DNA of 64,000 nucleotides from Thiorhodovibrio litoralis (GCF_033954455.1 NZ_CP121473.1:2652501-2716500); one strand, 5' to 3'; positions 20,276 through 29,768 are shown, counted from the stretch's first letter. Translations and numbers: made by a program. The notes: a model not told the origin generated them from the letters alone.

Positions 20276-21199
20276 TTAGGGGCAGTTGCAGTCCGTGCCG
20301 GGGTGCTTTGGGATCATCATTCGAATTCGGGTGCTGCGATTGAGCTCCGATCGAATCCAAAAGCGTCCACCGAGTTCTTTACAGATGAAATAGGCCTTGG
20401 TCAGCCCGAAGCCGCCGCCCATGGTGCGCCGTTCCTGGACATTTGATGCGCGCTGCCCGTAGTCGATGACGGACTCGATTTCATCCTCGGGGATGCCGTA
20501 GCCGGAGTCTTCCACAATGATGCACAAGCCGGTGTCATCACTCCAAACGCCGGCATTGATCCGCCCGCCCGGCGAAGTGTATTTGCGCGCATTGGCAAGC
20601 AGATCGCGGATGACATCAATCACCACCGGCGGCATGCGGATCAAGGGCTCCTCGCTGCTGTCGATTTTGAAGTCGACGTAATAGTCTTGAGACTCCTGAG
20701 CGGCGATGTTATTGGTGATGCGGAAACGGCCTTTGCTGTTTTTTGCGATTGCCCCGAAGACTTTCTGAAAATCCTCAATCACCTGGATGATTTCAAATTC
20801 GCGCCAGCTCAGCGAGTCGTCAATGCGCGCCTGGAGATCGCTGATCCGCTTGCGCAGGACAGCGAAAATGGAATTGAGATTCTCCAGGATCGCGCGCGTC
20901 TCCGGCGAGCTTCTGTGCTCGTCCGTGATGTTCCATTCCACTTGATGCTTGATCGCGGAGATGTCCTCATGCAGTCCGGCGATTCGGTCATAAGCGACAT
21001 CCGGGTTCGACATGTCATCGGCAAGCTGAAAAATGCGATCGCTACTTTGGCGAAATTCGTCTTCAAAACCACATTGATCCGCCAGGTCAGAAAGCTCCAG
21101 GTTGAGCACGTTTAAAATGTTAAGAAACGAATGCGTATCCAGCGCAACCACCTGGGAGCGATCCAGATGCAGTGCTCGTGTGATCTCAACTTCTTTCAT
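20276..21199 (-). CDS. Soluble histidine-kinase-like protein with HATPase domain
   Basis: A 307-residue protein with no membrane helix. The C-terminal HATPase_c domain has the N box LLANARKYTSPGGRI, G1 VEDSGYGIPEDEIES, and the glycine-rich GGGFGLTKAYFICKELGG. The N-terminal part is helical, with LDTHSFLNILNVLNLEL as a possible dimerisation and phospho-His box, but this is not a classical HisKA motif. No PAS or REC domain is present, so its input must come from a partner. It lies just upstream of nadE on the same strand, which may be chance. Confidence 0.75.
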   Translation of the reverse strand: MKEVEITRALHLDRSQVVALDTHSFLNILNVLNLELSDLADQCGFEDEFRQSSDRIFQLADDMSNPDVAYDRIAGLHEDISAIKHQVEWNITDEHRSSPETRAILENLNSIFAVLRKRISDLQARIDDSLSWREFEIIQVIEDFQKVFGAIAKNSKGRFRITNNIAAQESQDYYVDFKIDSSEEPLIRMPPVVIDVIRDLLANARKYTSPGGRINAGVWSDDTGLCIIVEDSGYGIPEDEIESVIDYGQRASNVQERRTMGGGFGLTKAYFICKELGGRFWIRSELNRSTRIRMMIPKHPGTDCNCP

Positions 21200-21413
21200 G
21201 GGGCACCGTTTCCTTGATTCTGCCTGAAATGTCCCGCCCGAAATCGGCGATAAGGATGGCCGGAATCGGGAATTTTTTCTTTGCAGAGAGGTTAGGCCTG
21301 TCGGGCTGGCCGGTCAATCCAATACGCGCAAGAGATGCCGCTTGAACTGATGCCGTGGCCCCCAGTCGTGCCGCTACATTAGTGCCTCCAGTCGCGCCTC
21401 CAGTCGCGCCTGC

Positions 21414-22574
21414 TCAGAGCAAAGCCACCGCCTTGATTTGAATCCAGACATCCATGGCGGGCTTGAGCCCGAGTTGCTCCGCTGAGCGCTGGGTGACGCG
21501 CGCCAGCAGCGGTGAGCCGGATAGATCGAGCTTCACCAGCGCCAGTGCTGGATGGGCGTCATCGCCGAGGGAAATCACGCGCGCGGGTAGGGTGTTCAAA
21601 ATGCTGGTCTCGGGCTGCGGGGTATGAGTGATGCTGACATCTCGCGCCAGGATGCGAATGCGCGCATGATCGCCCACCGCCGCGCCGGTGTCGCGCACCC
21701 ACAGGCTGGTCTGACAGCAGGCGACCCGCAGGAGATGCCAGCGCTCGTCGCGCTCGGCGACCTGGCCATCGAGCACCACCCCGGCGTCCTCGCCCAGGCG
21801 AATCGGCAGATCGAGCCGCGCCAGGGTGTCGTTTAGTGGGCCGCTAGCCAGCACGCGACCGGCGTCCATGACCACCAGATGATCGGCCAGCCGCGCGACC
21901 TCGTCGGGGGAGTGGCTGACATAGAGCACCGGGATCTCCAGATCATCATGCAGGCGCTCCAGATAGGGCAGTATTTCCTGCTTGCGTTTGAGATCAAGCG
22001 CCGCAAGCGGCTCGTCCATCAGCAACAAGCGCGGATTGACCGCCAGCGCGCGCGCCATGCCGACGCGCTGACGCTCGCCGCCGGAGAGTGCCGCCGGGCG
22101 CCGGTCGAGCAGATGCCCGATGCCGAGTAACTCGATGGCGTGATCCAGGCAGAAGGCAGCCGACCGAGCATCCCCGGCATTTTGTGCATTCTGGGCCCGC
22201 TCGCGCGCGTGGCTGCGCTTTTGGCCATAGCGCAGATTGCCGAGCACGCTCAAATGTGGGAACAGGCTCGCCTCTTGAAAGACGTAGCCAATGGGCCGTT
22301 GATGGGTTGGCACCCAGGTGCGAGCATCCTGCCAAACCTGGCCGTTAAAGCGCAGCTCGCCCTCGGCAGCCCGCTCCAAACCGGCGATGCAGCGCAGCAG
22401 TGTGGTCTTGCCGGAGCCGGAATGGCCAAAGAGCGCCGTGACGCCGCGTGCTGGCAGCCGTTCGTCCAACTCCATTGTGAAACCAGGCCAGTTGACCCGG
22501 AAACGCGCCTCAATCAGCGGCAGCAGCCCGGTTGTGGCTCCTGCGGTTTTTGTGTTTGCTTGGGGATTGCTCAT
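21414..22574 (-). CDS. modC: Molybdate ABC transporter ATP-binding protein
   Basis: A 386-residue ATPase of the molybdate importer. The Walker A motif GHSGSGKTT is at about residues 50-58, the signature LSGGERQRV and Walker [13 protein letters not shown] follow, and the C-terminal third is the TOBE/Mop-like regulatory domain typical of ModC. The ATG at 22574 overlaps the modB stop as ATGA. A GTG eight codons upstream is also in frame. The start chosen leaves an N-terminal extension of about 20 residues compared with usual ModC. Confidence 0.94.
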   Translation of the reverse strand: MSNPQANTKTAGATTGLLPLIEARFRVNWPGFTMELDERLPARGVTALFGHSGSGKTTLLRCIAGLERAAEGELRFNGQVWQDARTWVPTHQRPIGYVFQEASLFPHLSVLGNLRYGQKRSHARERAQNAQNAGDARSAAFCLDHAIELLGIGHLLDRRPAALSGGERQRVGMARALAVNPRLLLMDEPLAALDLKRKQEILPYLERLHDDLEIPVLYVSHSPDEVARLADHLVVMDAGRVLASGPLNDTLARLDLPIRLGEDAGVVLDGQVAERDERWHLLRVACCQTSLWVRDTGAAVGDHARIRILARDVSITHTPQPETSILNTLPARVISLGDDAHPALALVKLDLSGSPLLARVTQRSAEQLGLKPAMDVWIQIKAVALL

Positions 22575-23248
22575 TGCTTCTTCCCGCTCGGTTTCCACGT
22601 ATACAGGGCCAAGAGCACCAAGAAAGAGAATACCAACAGGACTGCGGCCAGTCGGTGCGCGTTGCCGTATTCCAGCGCCTCGACATAATCGTAAATCTGC
22701 ACCGAGGCGACCCGGGTCACCCCCGGAATGTTACCGCCGATCATCAGCACCACACCAAACTCACCGACGGTGTGGGCAAAGGTGAGAATGCCGGCGGTGA
22801 CAAAGCCTGGCAGCGACAGCGGCAGCGCCACGCTGAAGAAGCGATCCAGGGGCGCGGCGCGCAGGGTGGCTGCTGCTTCCAGCGGGCGGTCGCCGATGCT
22901 CTCGAAGGCGTTCTGCACCGGTTGCACCATGAAGGGCAGGGAGTAGAACACGGAACCCGCCACCAAGCCCCAGAAGGTAAAGGGTAGCAGTCCGATGCCG
23001 AAAGCTTCAGTCAGCCGCCCCAACGGCCCGTTCGGCCCCATGGCTACGAGCAGGTAAAAGCCCAATACCGAGGGTGGCAGCACCAGTGGCAGAGCCACTA
23101 CGGCGCCAATCGGTCCTTTCCAACGCGAGCGGGTCCGTGCTAGCCACCAGGCGATGGGGGTGCCGAGGGCGAATAGGATCAGTGTGGTGACCGTGGCCAG
23201 GCGCAGGGTGAGGGCAATCGCCTCGATATCAGTTTCTGTCAGGAACAT
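22571..23248 (-). CDS. modB: Molybdate ABC transporter permease
   Basis: A 225-residue inner-membrane permease with about five or six hydrophobic segments. It shows the ModB features [16 protein letters not shown] and the EAA-loop [25 protein letters not shown], which docks with ModC. The length is standard for ModB. It lies between modA (83 bases upstream) and modC (4-base overlap) in the usual ABC order. Confidence 0.95.
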   Translation of the reverse strand: MFLTETDIEAIALTLRLATVTTLILFALGTPIAWWLARTRSRWKGPIGAVVALPLVLPPSVLGFYLLVAMGPNGPLGRLTEAFGIGLLPFTFWGLVAGSVFYSLPFMVQPVQNAFESIGDRPLEAAATLRAAPLDRFFSVALPLSLPGFVTAGILTFAHTVGEFGVVLMIGGNIPGVTRVASVQIYDYVEALEYGNAHRLAAVLLVFSFLVLLALYTWKPSGKKQ

Positions 23249-23331
23249 CGTTGCGATTTTCGTGTGTTGTGTGGTCGTGGATGAGTGTTGGAGGATGGGG
23301 CACTAAGCCCCGTCCTCGCTCGCGCTCCGGC

Positions 23332-24117
23332 TCAATCGGTTTCGTAGCCGAAGTCGTGAATGATCGCCTTCGCCTTCTCGCCCTTGAGGTAGGTGAAGAG
23401 TTCCGTCACTGCCGGGTTGTCTTTGCCAGACTCGAGAATGAGCGCATCCTGGCGGATTGGTGCGTGCATCTCACTGGGCACCACCCAGCCCGAGCCCTTG
23501 ACGATTTTCCCGCCTTCCATAACCTGCGACAGAGCGACAAAGCCAATGTCCGCATTGCCGGTGTCGACAAACTGATAGGTCTGGGCGATGTTCTCACCCA
23601 TCACGAACTTGGGCTCGATGGTGTCTTTCAGGTCGAGTGCCTCCAGAGTCTCAATGGATGCCTCGCCATAGGGTGCCAGCTTGGGGTTGGCGATCGACAG
23701 CTTGTTAAAGTCGCCGGACTTCAACAGCGCCGGGCCGTCCTCGACCTTATCCGCGTCGGCGGACCACAGCACCAATGTGCCGATGGCATAGGTGAAGCGT
23801 GAACCGGGCACGCCCAGTTCGTCCTCTTCCTCCAGCAGTTTCGGGCGCTTCTGATCGGCCGCAAGCAGGGCCTCAAAAGGGGCGCCGTTCTTGATCTGAG
23901 CAAAAAGCTTGCCGGTCGAGCCATAGGATGCTTTGACGGTGTGGTCGGTGTCTTCCTCAAACAACGCGATGATGGCTTTCATCGGGGCAGTGAAATTAGC
24001 CGCAACCGCGATTTGCACCTCGCCAGCGACGGCGGTGCTGATGAGAGGCGCAGGCCCAGCGAACAGGGTCAGAATCAAGGCCGTGGCGGCGGCAGAGGAC
24101 AAGGTGAAATCTTTCAT
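23332..24117 (-). CDS. modA: Molybdate-binding periplasmic protein
   Basis: A 261-residue periplasmic binding protein. The ATG at 24117 gives a signal peptide (ATALILTLFAGPAPLISTAVAG) and the mature start EVQIAVAANFTAPMKAI, typical of ModA. The motifs SYGSTGKLFAQIKNGAPFE and VDTGNADIGFVALSQV are family landmarks for oxyanion binding. The open frame extends 53 codons upstream without support. It opens the modABC operon. The upstream region is AT-rich (about 24160-24180), consistent with a promoter on the minus strand. Confidence 0.95.
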   Translation of the reverse strand: MKDFTLSSAAATALILTLFAGPAPLISTAVAGEVQIAVAANFTAPMKAIIALFEEDTDHTVKASYGSTGKLFAQIKNGAPFEALLAADQKRPKLLEEEDELGVPGSRFTYAIGTLVLWSADADKVEDGPALLKSGDFNKLSIANPKLAPYGEASIETLEALDLKDTIEPKFVMGENIAQTYQFVDTGNADIGFVALSQVMEGGKIVKGSGWVVPSEMHAPIRQDALILESGKDNPAVTELFTYLKGEKAKAIIHDFGYETD

Positions 24118-24354
24118 TGTCGATAACCTCACAAAGTAAAAGTGGACGAATGGGAGTTCGTCATATAAAAAAATAATTGCGGTATTGGTGTCAAGACCAG
24201 TCGACTTTCGCTCGACTGAGCTGCGACAAAGGGGTGTCGGTTGCCGAGTGATCGCCCTACATGCGATACCCAGCAACGCCCGCTGCCGGCTTAACGCAAA
24301 TTAAAGCAAAAATCAGGCCAGCAGCGCGCGCGAAAAAATGCGCTTGGAGTTTCT

Positions 24355-24388
24355 AGCGCTATATTCGCAAAGATGGAACAATATTCGC
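24355..24388. promoter_or_regulatory. Repeated ATATTCGC sites upstream of the molbindin gene
   Basis: ATATTCGC occurs at 24361-24368 and 24381-24388, exactly 20 bases apart, and the first copy is preceded by AGCGCT, giving a CGCTATAT half-site like the one in the perfect palindrome at 24891-24918. The second half of a ModE box is not intact here. The pair lies about 75-105 bases upstream of the molbindin start, in the 343-base gap shared with modA. A degenerate ModE site is plausible but not proven. Confidence 0.45.
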
Positions 24389-24460
24389 TTATGCCTTTTC
24401 CGGAGCAGGTCCATGGCTCGGTGGGCGTTGTTTCCCCCTTAACTCAACGAGGATATATTG

Positions 24461-24889
24461 ATGAAGATCAGTGCGCGCAATCAGTTTCACGGCAAAGTGG
24501 TCGCGGTGACGACTGGCGCCGTCAATGCCGAGGTCCGAGTGGCGCTCTCCAGCGGTCAGGAGATGGTTGCCATCGTCACCAATGAAAGCCTGAAGTCACT
24601 GAAGCTTGAGCCGAACGCGGCGGTCATTGCCCTGTTCAAGGCCTCGTCGGTGCTGGTGATGACGGACGATTCCGGGGTGCGACTGTCGGCCCGTAACAGC
24701 CTCAAGGGCACAGTGACCGCGCTGAAAAAAGGACCGATTCACGCCGAAGTGACCATTGGCCTGCCATCGGGCGACCAGGTGCAAGCCAGCATCACCCTTG
24801 ATGCCTGCGACGAGATGGGACTTGCGGTGGGTACAGGGGCAACGGCGGTTATCAAGGCCCCGCAAGTCTTGCTGGGAGTACCTGCCTGA
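24461..24889 (+). CDS. Molbindin with two tandem Mop domains
   Basis: A 142-residue protein made of two Mop/TOBE repeats of about 70 residues each: KISARNQFHGKVVAV and RLSARNSLKGTVTAL open the two copies, and each contains the NES/LDAC-type middle and an ALFKASSV/AVIKAPQV ending. Such di-domain molbindins (ModG-like) store or buffer molybdate in the cytoplasm. The ATG at 24461 follows CGAGGA; an overlapping TTG lies one codon earlier. It faces modE and diverges from modABC, so it belongs to the same molybdate module. Confidence 0.9.
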   Translation: MKISARNQFHGKVVAVTTGAVNAEVRVALSSGQEMVAIVTNESLKSLKLEPNAAVIALFKASSVLVMTDDSGVRLSARNSLKGTVTALKKGPIHAEVTIGLPSGDQVQASITLDACDEMGLAVGTGATAVIKAPQVLLGVPA

Positions 24890-24890
24890 T

Positions 24891-24918
24891 TTCGCTATAT
24901 GCACTAGAATATAGCGAA
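24891..24918. promoter_or_regulatory. Perfect ModE-box palindrome
   Basis: TTCGCTATAT at 24891-24900 and ATATAGCGAA at 24909-24918 form a perfect 10-bp inverted repeat around an 8-base spacer. This agrees with the ModE operator pattern (CGxTATAT, spacer, ATATAxCG). It starts 1 base after the molbindin stop and 84 bases downstream of the modE stop, so it lies between two convergent genes and not at a promoter. No T-run follows, so it does not look like a simple terminator. Confidence 0.75.
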
Positions 24919-25002
24919 GAAGTGCTGCGGGACGCGTAAAGGCACAAGGATGGTGCGTCCCCCGATGACAAAGTGAGCAACCGCGCGGTGCTGGGCGGTG
25001 AA

Positions 25003-25917
25003 TCAGTCGCTCACGCCGACAATCACACTGGCCGGGGAGAACAGGGCGCAGGCGGTTTCGCCTTCGCGGATGCCGCGAGGCTCGAGCAACTCAGCGGCAA
25101 TTACGCCGCGCACTGTGAGGCCGGCTGTCAGCTCCAACACCACCTCGGCCGGGCCGTCACTGCGTGTGATGCGCTGCACCCGCCCGCACAAGCGGTTGCT
25201 CTCGGGTGGAGGCTGTGTCGCGGGATTGTCGATGCCCACGGCAACCGCCTTGACCAAAGCCCAAACCTGGCGGCCCGGGCGCAGACCAAGGCAGTCCACG
25301 CTTTCATTGGTGATGCCAGCGCGCAGGCGGTGATCGCCCGGCAACGCAAGCTCCACCTCGGCGTCAACCATGCGCGCGCTGACGGCAACCACCTGACCAA
25401 CAAACTGATTGCGCGCGCTGGTGCGCAGCGATAGCCGGCGCAGCAGGTCGAACTCGGTGCCGGTTTCCTGCACGGCCGCATTCACATCCGCGAGAAAACG
25501 GCGATACTCCGCGGCAATGGTGCGAAATCCAGCGATTAGCCGCCGACCCTCCTCGGTCAGCACTGCGCCACCTCCACCGCGGCCTCCGGTTGCCGTGGTC
25601 ACCACCGGCGACGGGGCCAGGTTGTTCATGGCATCGACCGCGTCCCAGGCCGCTTTGTAGCTGATGCCGACTGCCTTGGCAGCGCGGGTGATGGAGCCAC
25701 AGGTCTCGATCTGTTCCAGCAGGGCAATGCGCTCTTCGCCAAGAAAAGCCACTTCGTCGACCTTGAGCCACAGCTGACCGGAAACCATCAGCGGCCCCTT
25801 TGCCGGTGGCCTGTTTTGGCCAGTCGGGTTTTGAGCAGCCGAGTTTTTACCAGCGGGAGGCTGACGCGCGGTGGCCGATCGTCGGAGCGGACCGGGTGGC
25901 TTGCTGCTTTTTGGCAT
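25003..25917 (-). CDS. modE: Molybdate-responsive transcriptional regulator
   Basis: A 304-residue ModE. The winged helix-turn-helix (about 50-155: ERIALLEQIETCGSITRAAKAVGISYKAAWDAVDAMNNL) has the ModE signature, followed by VTTATGGRGGGGAVLTEEG and two Mop domains (SARNQFVGQVVAV and the second ending SPASVIVGVSD) that bind molybdate. The first 43 residues are an unusual basic, Pro/Ala/Gln-rich extension; the Met at 25788 would give the normal ModE length and may be the true start. The convergent molbindin gene and the modABC operon are the expected targets. Confidence 0.93.
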   Translation of the reverse strand: MPKSSKPPGPLRRSATARQPPAGKNSAAQNPTGQNRPPAKGPLMVSGQLWLKVDEVAFLGEERIALLEQIETCGSITRAAKAVGISYKAAWDAVDAMNNLAPSPVVTTATGGRGGGGAVLTEEGRRLIAGFRTIAAEYRRFLADVNAAVQETGTEFDLLRRLSLRTSARNQFVGQVVAVSARMVDAEVELALPGDHRLRAGITNESVDCLGLRPGRQVWALVKAVAVGIDNPATQPPPESNRLCGRVQRITRSDGPAEVVLELTAGLTVRGVIAAELLEPRGIREGETACALFSPASVIVGVSD

Positions 25918-26142
25918 GGGCGGCTCGCGGCTCCTGGAAAGTGGACATTATGGCAGAACCCGCCGCGCAAGAGCGCGCCTGCTAAACCGCAAGCGAGTCC
26001 GGCTGCCATGCTGGCATTGATGGCGCGTGCGGGGGACAATGACGACTGAGCAAAGAATATATCGGACGCCAGGCACAAGCCGTCAGTCGGGAATCGGCCG
26101 GGGCTCGCAAGAAAAATGCAAACCAAAGAAATGGAGGATGCA

Positions 26143-26226
26143 ATGAATCGTCAGTTCCGATTGGGCCGGGTTTTGTCGATTTGGGGAGCTCTGGCCCGGG
26201 GTTACTCGACCATCCCGATTTTTTAG
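26143..26226 (+). CDS. Possible 27-residue leader or small peptide upstream of zur
   Basis: An ATG at 26143 lies five bases after a perfect GGAGG (26133-26137) and opens a 27-codon frame (starting MNRQFRLGRVL, ending TIPIF) that stops 53 bases before zur. The peptide is basic with a mixed hydrophobic centre. Only the ribosome binding site supports it. The rest of the 361-base gap between modE and zur shows nothing else recognisable. Confidence 0.3.
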   Translation: MNRQFRLGRVLSIWGALARGYSTIPIF

Positions 26227-26278
26227 GCTGTGTCCGTTATTTGCGCTCGGCCGCGAGAGATGGCTCGGGGATGCCTGC

Positions 26279-26728
26279 GTGGATAGCCATCTTGTCAGCC
26301 AGGTTTTGGACCGCGCCAATACCCTGTGCCGAGATCGCGGTGTACGACTGACCGATCAGCGCAAGATGGTTTTGCGCTTGCTGTGTCTCTCGGATAAACC
26401 CCTGAGCGCTTACGAGTTGTTGGATCGGATGCGCGGAGCGGTGAAGAATCCGGCGCCGCCGACGGTCTATCGGGCATTGGATTTCCTGCTCGAGCAAGGT
26501 CTGGTGCACAAGCTCGCCAGTCTTCACGCCTACGTGGGCTGCGCCCATCCGGATCATCCGCACGCGAGCCAGTTTATGATCTGTGACGACTGCGGAGAGG
26601 TGGCGGAGGTCGAGGATGTCGGGGTTGCCAAAAGCCTGACGGCCGCGGGAACGGCCATTGGCTTCCGCGCCAAGCGATCAATCGTCGAAATTGTGGGAAC
26701 CTGCGCGCAGTGCAGTGCGGAGCGATAG
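26279..26728 (+). CDS. zur: Fur-family regulator, Zur type
   Basis: A 149-residue metalloregulator. The winged helix segment LTDQRKMVLRLLCLSDKPLSAYELLDRM and PPTVYRALDFLLEQGLVHKL match the Zur branch, followed by HAYVGCAHPDHPHASQFMICDDCGEVAEVE and a C-terminal CAQC pair that should hold structural zinc. The start is GTG at 26279; nearby ATGs are out of frame. Zur represses zinc-uptake genes when zinc is plentiful. A perfect Zur-type palindrome is found in this window at 61530-61542 in front of a TonB-dependent receptor. Confidence 0.88.
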   Translation: MDSHLVSQVLDRANTLCRDRGVRLTDQRKMVLRLLCLSDKPLSAYELLDRMRGAVKNPAPPTVYRALDFLLEQGLVHKLASLHAYVGCAHPDHPHASQFMICDDCGEVAEVEDVGVAKSLTAAGTAIGFRAKRSIVEIVGTCAQCSAER

Positions 26729-26814
26729 CGCAGACCGCCTCTGGTGGAAACCTCGCCCGATTACCACCTCGCTTTCCCCTCCCTACCATAAGCCAAGTGT
26801 TCTCAATGGGTCGA

Positions 26815-27960
26815 TCAATCCTGCAATCGGGACGGTTCTTCGCTGCGGTCCACCTGTTCATCATGGCGTCGACCGGACTGGCACGCACGGCGATACCCCG
26901 TCGGCGTGAGGCCCGTGAAGCGGCGGAAGGCGCGCGTGAAATGTTGTTGGCTGTCGTAGCCTGCCGTCATGGCGACATCAATGATCTTGGCGCCTGGGTC
27001 ACCGAGCAGACCGCGCGCGAGATCGAAGCGCGCCTCCTGTAGCACCTGGGAATAGCAGCTGCCGCTCTGCTGAAGGCGGCGCTGCAAGGTACGGGGACTC
27101 ATCCCCACAATCTCGGCGACAAGGGAAAGATCCGGGTGCCCGCCGTTCAGATAGGGTTGCAGGATCATGCGCAGAAGATTCAAGAAGTCCCAGGCTTCGA
27201 CCTGATCGTTCGACCCCTTTGCCTGCCCAAAAGACACGGGCCGAGCGTCTGAAACAGTGTCGGACCCAATGTCGGATTCAGTGTCGGACTGGGTCGCCGT
27301 GCCACCACAGACTCGCGCCAGATGTGCGCTATCGATCAGGATGGACGGGCAGGCTTGGCCGACAAGCATGCGGGTGTTGGGGAAGGCCTCGCGCGCAAGC
27401 TCGGGTGGGGCATAGCGCGAGACAAAGGTCAGCTCACGCGGACACCAGTTCGGTCCGGCGAGGTCGCTCATGATGGACATGACGCCTTGCAGGTTCAGCC
27501 ACTCGGCAAAGCAGATGAAGGGGTGGCGAGCCAAGTGAACCATGTCGCAGATGACCCGGGTCTGGTCACCTTCCTGCCGCAAGCTCACCCGCAGACCATT
27601 GTCCTCCCGACAGGCAATGCGGATGAAGGCCTCCAGACGCCTGTAGCCGGTCTGCGCCGCGAGCATCTCCGTGAGATGAGCGGGCTTGATGGATGCCCGA
27701 GAGGCTTGCCGAGCACCGAGAAAGCCAAGTTCCATGGGCTCCAGGTCACGGCCGCATTGTGCGATCCACTCGATCGCAACAGGAACACTGACGTAGAGGT
27801 CCGGCGCCTCTTCAATCTGGGGCGGCAAGCGCGAGCGCGCGAGTTCCCGACCAACGGGCATTCCGATCCGGCGCATCACCACCAGATAGTCGCGCAAGTG
27901 CGCCGCCCTGACGATCGCGAGCCTGGCGCTCAACCGTCGCCTCCCACCCGGGCTCCCCAT
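26815..27960 (-). CDS. AraC-family transcriptional regulator
   Basis: A 381-residue regulator when started at the ATG at 27960; an upstream extension of 37 codons would overlap the promoter and start of the divergent gene. The N-terminal 230 residues resemble the Arabinose_bd-type ligand domain of the OruR/ArgR-like group (AHLRDYLVVMRRIGMPVGREL). The C-terminal AraC helix-turn-helix pair is clear (DLSLVAEIVGMSPRTLQRRLQQSG, and VAMTAGYDSQQHFTRAFRRFTGLTPTGYR). A linker carries a short SD-repeat (SDTESDIGSDTVSD), matching a tandem DNA repeat near 27255-27295. It probably controls the divergent DUF1254 genes, 102 bases away. Confidence 0.85.
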   Translation of the reverse strand: MGSPGGRRRLSARLAIVRAAHLRDYLVVMRRIGMPVGRELARSRLPPQIEEAPDLYVSVPVAIEWIAQCGRDLEPMELGFLGARQASRASIKPAHLTEMLAAQTGYRRLEAFIRIACREDNGLRVSLRQEGDQTRVICDMVHLARHPFICFAEWLNLQGVMSIMSDLAGPNWCPRELTFVSRYAPPELAREAFPNTRMLVGQACPSILIDSAHLARVCGGTATQSDTESDIGSDTVSDARPVSFGQAKGSNDQVEAWDFLNLLRMILQPYLNGGHPDLSLVAEIVGMSPRTLQRRLQQSGSCYSQVLQEARFDLARGLLGDPGAKIIDVAMTAGYDSQQHFTRAFRRFTGLTPTGYRRACQSGRRHDEQVDRSEEPSRLQD

Positions 27961-28062
27961 CTCGCGCCGCGCCCCTAAAGGTTGGCGCGAAATGGGCAAA
28001 ACCGGCACCGGACAACAGGTAGCATCGCAAGAGAACATAAAACTAACAGAGGTGGACTGACA

Positions 28063-29565
28063 ATGACGCAAATGATGACCTCCGCCAGTGCTTGCGCGCT
28101 CGTCCTGGCGCTTGGACCGGCTTTCGCTCAGGTCTCTCCCGAAACCCTGGACTCCATCTCAATCCCCGACAAGGCCGAAACCTCGATCGGCACCTTGGAG
28201 TTCTTCGACGGCGTACCGAAGGACGCAACCGTTGCCGTCGTCTACGACAACCTCGACCGGATGCGAGGAACGACCGTATTCCTCGACAACATCGGCGCCG
28301 TGTCGATGTACGCAGTTCGCACCGGCCTTGCCGATGCCGGGGCAAAGGGCGCGCGCAAGATCGCCCTGTTCGCAGATCTGTTGGATTCCCAAACCCTGGT
28401 CGTCACCGCGAACACATCGACGCTTTACGCCTACACCTACACCGATCTCGCCCAGGACGGCCCGACCGTGATCGAGGTGCCGCCCGGCATGCTGGGATTT
28501 CTTGACGACGCCTGGCAGCGCTTTGTCGGCAACATGGGCGTCACCGGCCCGGACAAGGGAAAGGGCGGAAAATACCTGGTGATACCTCCCGACTATAGCG
28601 GTGAAGTCCCGGATGGCTACTTCCTGCTCAAGCCGCCGACAAATCGGAATTTTCTGTTCCTGCGCGGCTCGATCAAGGACGGGCTGAAGCCCGCCGTTGA
28701 GAATATTACATCCAATCTGAAGGTCTATCCGCTGAAAGATGCCGCAAACCCGGTGGCGACCGAATTCGTCAACCTGTCGAACAAGGCTTTCAACACGGTA
28801 TTCCCAAGCGATTTCAGCTACTTCGAGGCGCTGAATCAGGTCATCCAGGATGAGCCCATCGATGCCATCAGTCCCGAGGTGCGTGGCGCCATCGCCGCCA
28901 TCGGTATCGTCAAGGGCCAGCCCTTCGCGCCCGATGAGCGGATGAAAAAGCTGCTGACCGAAGCCGCCACGCTCGCCGACGCGACCGCCCGCGCCATCAC
29001 CTACCACCCGCGATTCGACGGCGTGCGGATCTATCCGGATGACCCCAACAGCCTCTGGTCCACCGCATTCGCCAACCGCAACACCAGCTTCGAGGCCGAC
29101 GGAACCATGGACCTCGGCGCGCGGGTACTCTACTACTTCAACGCAGGCGGCGTGACCCCAACCATGGCCACCACGCACGCGGGCAAAGGTTCCGACTACG
29201 CGCTGGCCCTGCTTGATTCCAAGATGCAGCCGTTCGACGGCTCCAAGACCTACAAGCTGCACCTGCCCAAGGATGTGCCGGTCAACGACTTCTGGGCGGT
29301 GACCATCTATGACACCCAGACGCGCTCGCAGCTCCAGACCAGCCAGAACTTCCCGACCGTCGGCAGCCAGTCGAAGGACATGACCCAGAATGACGACGGC
29401 TCCTACGACATCTACTTCGCGCCCGAAGCCCCTGCGGGCAAGGAAGGCAACTGGCTCCAGACCGTCCCCGGCAAGAGCTGGTTCACCATCCTGCGCATGT
29501 ACGGTCCGCTGGAGCCCTGGATCAACAAGACCTGGCGGCCAGGCGAGATCGAACTCGTGCAATAG
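28063..29565 (+). CDS. DUF1254/DUF1214 exported envelope protein, first copy
   Basis: A 500-residue protein with a signal peptide (ACALVLALGPAFAQ). The N-terminal DUF1254 part includes VYDNLDRMRGTTVFLDNIGAVSMYAVRTGL and NTSTLYAYTYTDL; the C-terminal DUF1214 part includes YALALLDSKMQPFDGSKTYKLHLPKDVPVNDFWAVTIYDTQTRSQLQT. The family is exported and widespread but has no established reaction. The ATG at 28063 follows AGAGG. The second gene downstream is a paralogue, and the divergent AraC-type regulator is the likely controller. Confidence 0.88.
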   Translation: MTQMMTSASACALVLALGPAFAQVSPETLDSISIPDKAETSIGTLEFFDGVPKDATVAVVYDNLDRMRGTTVFLDNIGAVSMYAVRTGLADAGAKGARKIALFADLLDSQTLVVTANTSTLYAYTYTDLAQDGPTVIEVPPGMLGFLDDAWQRFVGNMGVTGPDKGKGGKYLVIPPDYSGEVPDGYFLLKPPTNRNFLFLRGSIKDGLKPAVENITSNLKVYPLKDAANPVATEFVNLSNKAFNTVFPSDFSYFEALNQVIQDEPIDAISPEVRGAIAAIGIVKGQPFAPDERMKKLLTEAATLADATARAITYHPRFDGVRIYPDDPNSLWSTAFANRNTSFEADGTMDLGARVLYYFNAGGVTPTMATTHAGKGSDYALALLDSKMQPFDGSKTYKLHLPKDVPVNDFWAVTIYDTQTRSQLQTSQNFPTVGSQSKDMTQNDDGSYDIYFAPEAPAGKEGNWLQTVPGKSWFTILRMYGPLEPWINKTWRPGEIELVQ

Positions 29566-29566
29566 G

Positions 29567-29590
29567 TCGCTGAAGGAGAAAAATCAGCGA
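29567..29590. terminator. Short hairpin after the first DUF1254 gene
   Basis: TCGCTGA at 29567-29573 and TCAGCGA at 29584-29590 form a perfect 7-bp stem around a 10-base loop, two bases after the stop codon. There is no T-run, so it may attenuate transcription or protect the upstream mRNA rather than terminate. Confidence 0.4.
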
Positions 29591-29768
29591 TTGCATCGAC
29601 GCATTGACAATCCCTACGAGGGCGCGATGCGAAATAAAACGACGCGGTTCGCATCAATGAACCGGAACAATCCATCCAGGACGGAACCTGGACTTTCCCC
29701 GGGCCGCCGGTGGCGCGCGGCAAATGAAATTGGCCGATATGATCCAAACAACCGAGAGGAAGCACACC

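Noticed and set aside
24891-24918. Reading the palindrome after the molbindin gene as a terminator
   Set aside because: The arms are AT-rich, no T-run follows, and the sequence matches the ModE operator pattern.
28159-29562. A 467-codon minus-strand frame
   Set aside because: It is antisense to the first DUF1254 gene, which has a signal peptide and family motifs.
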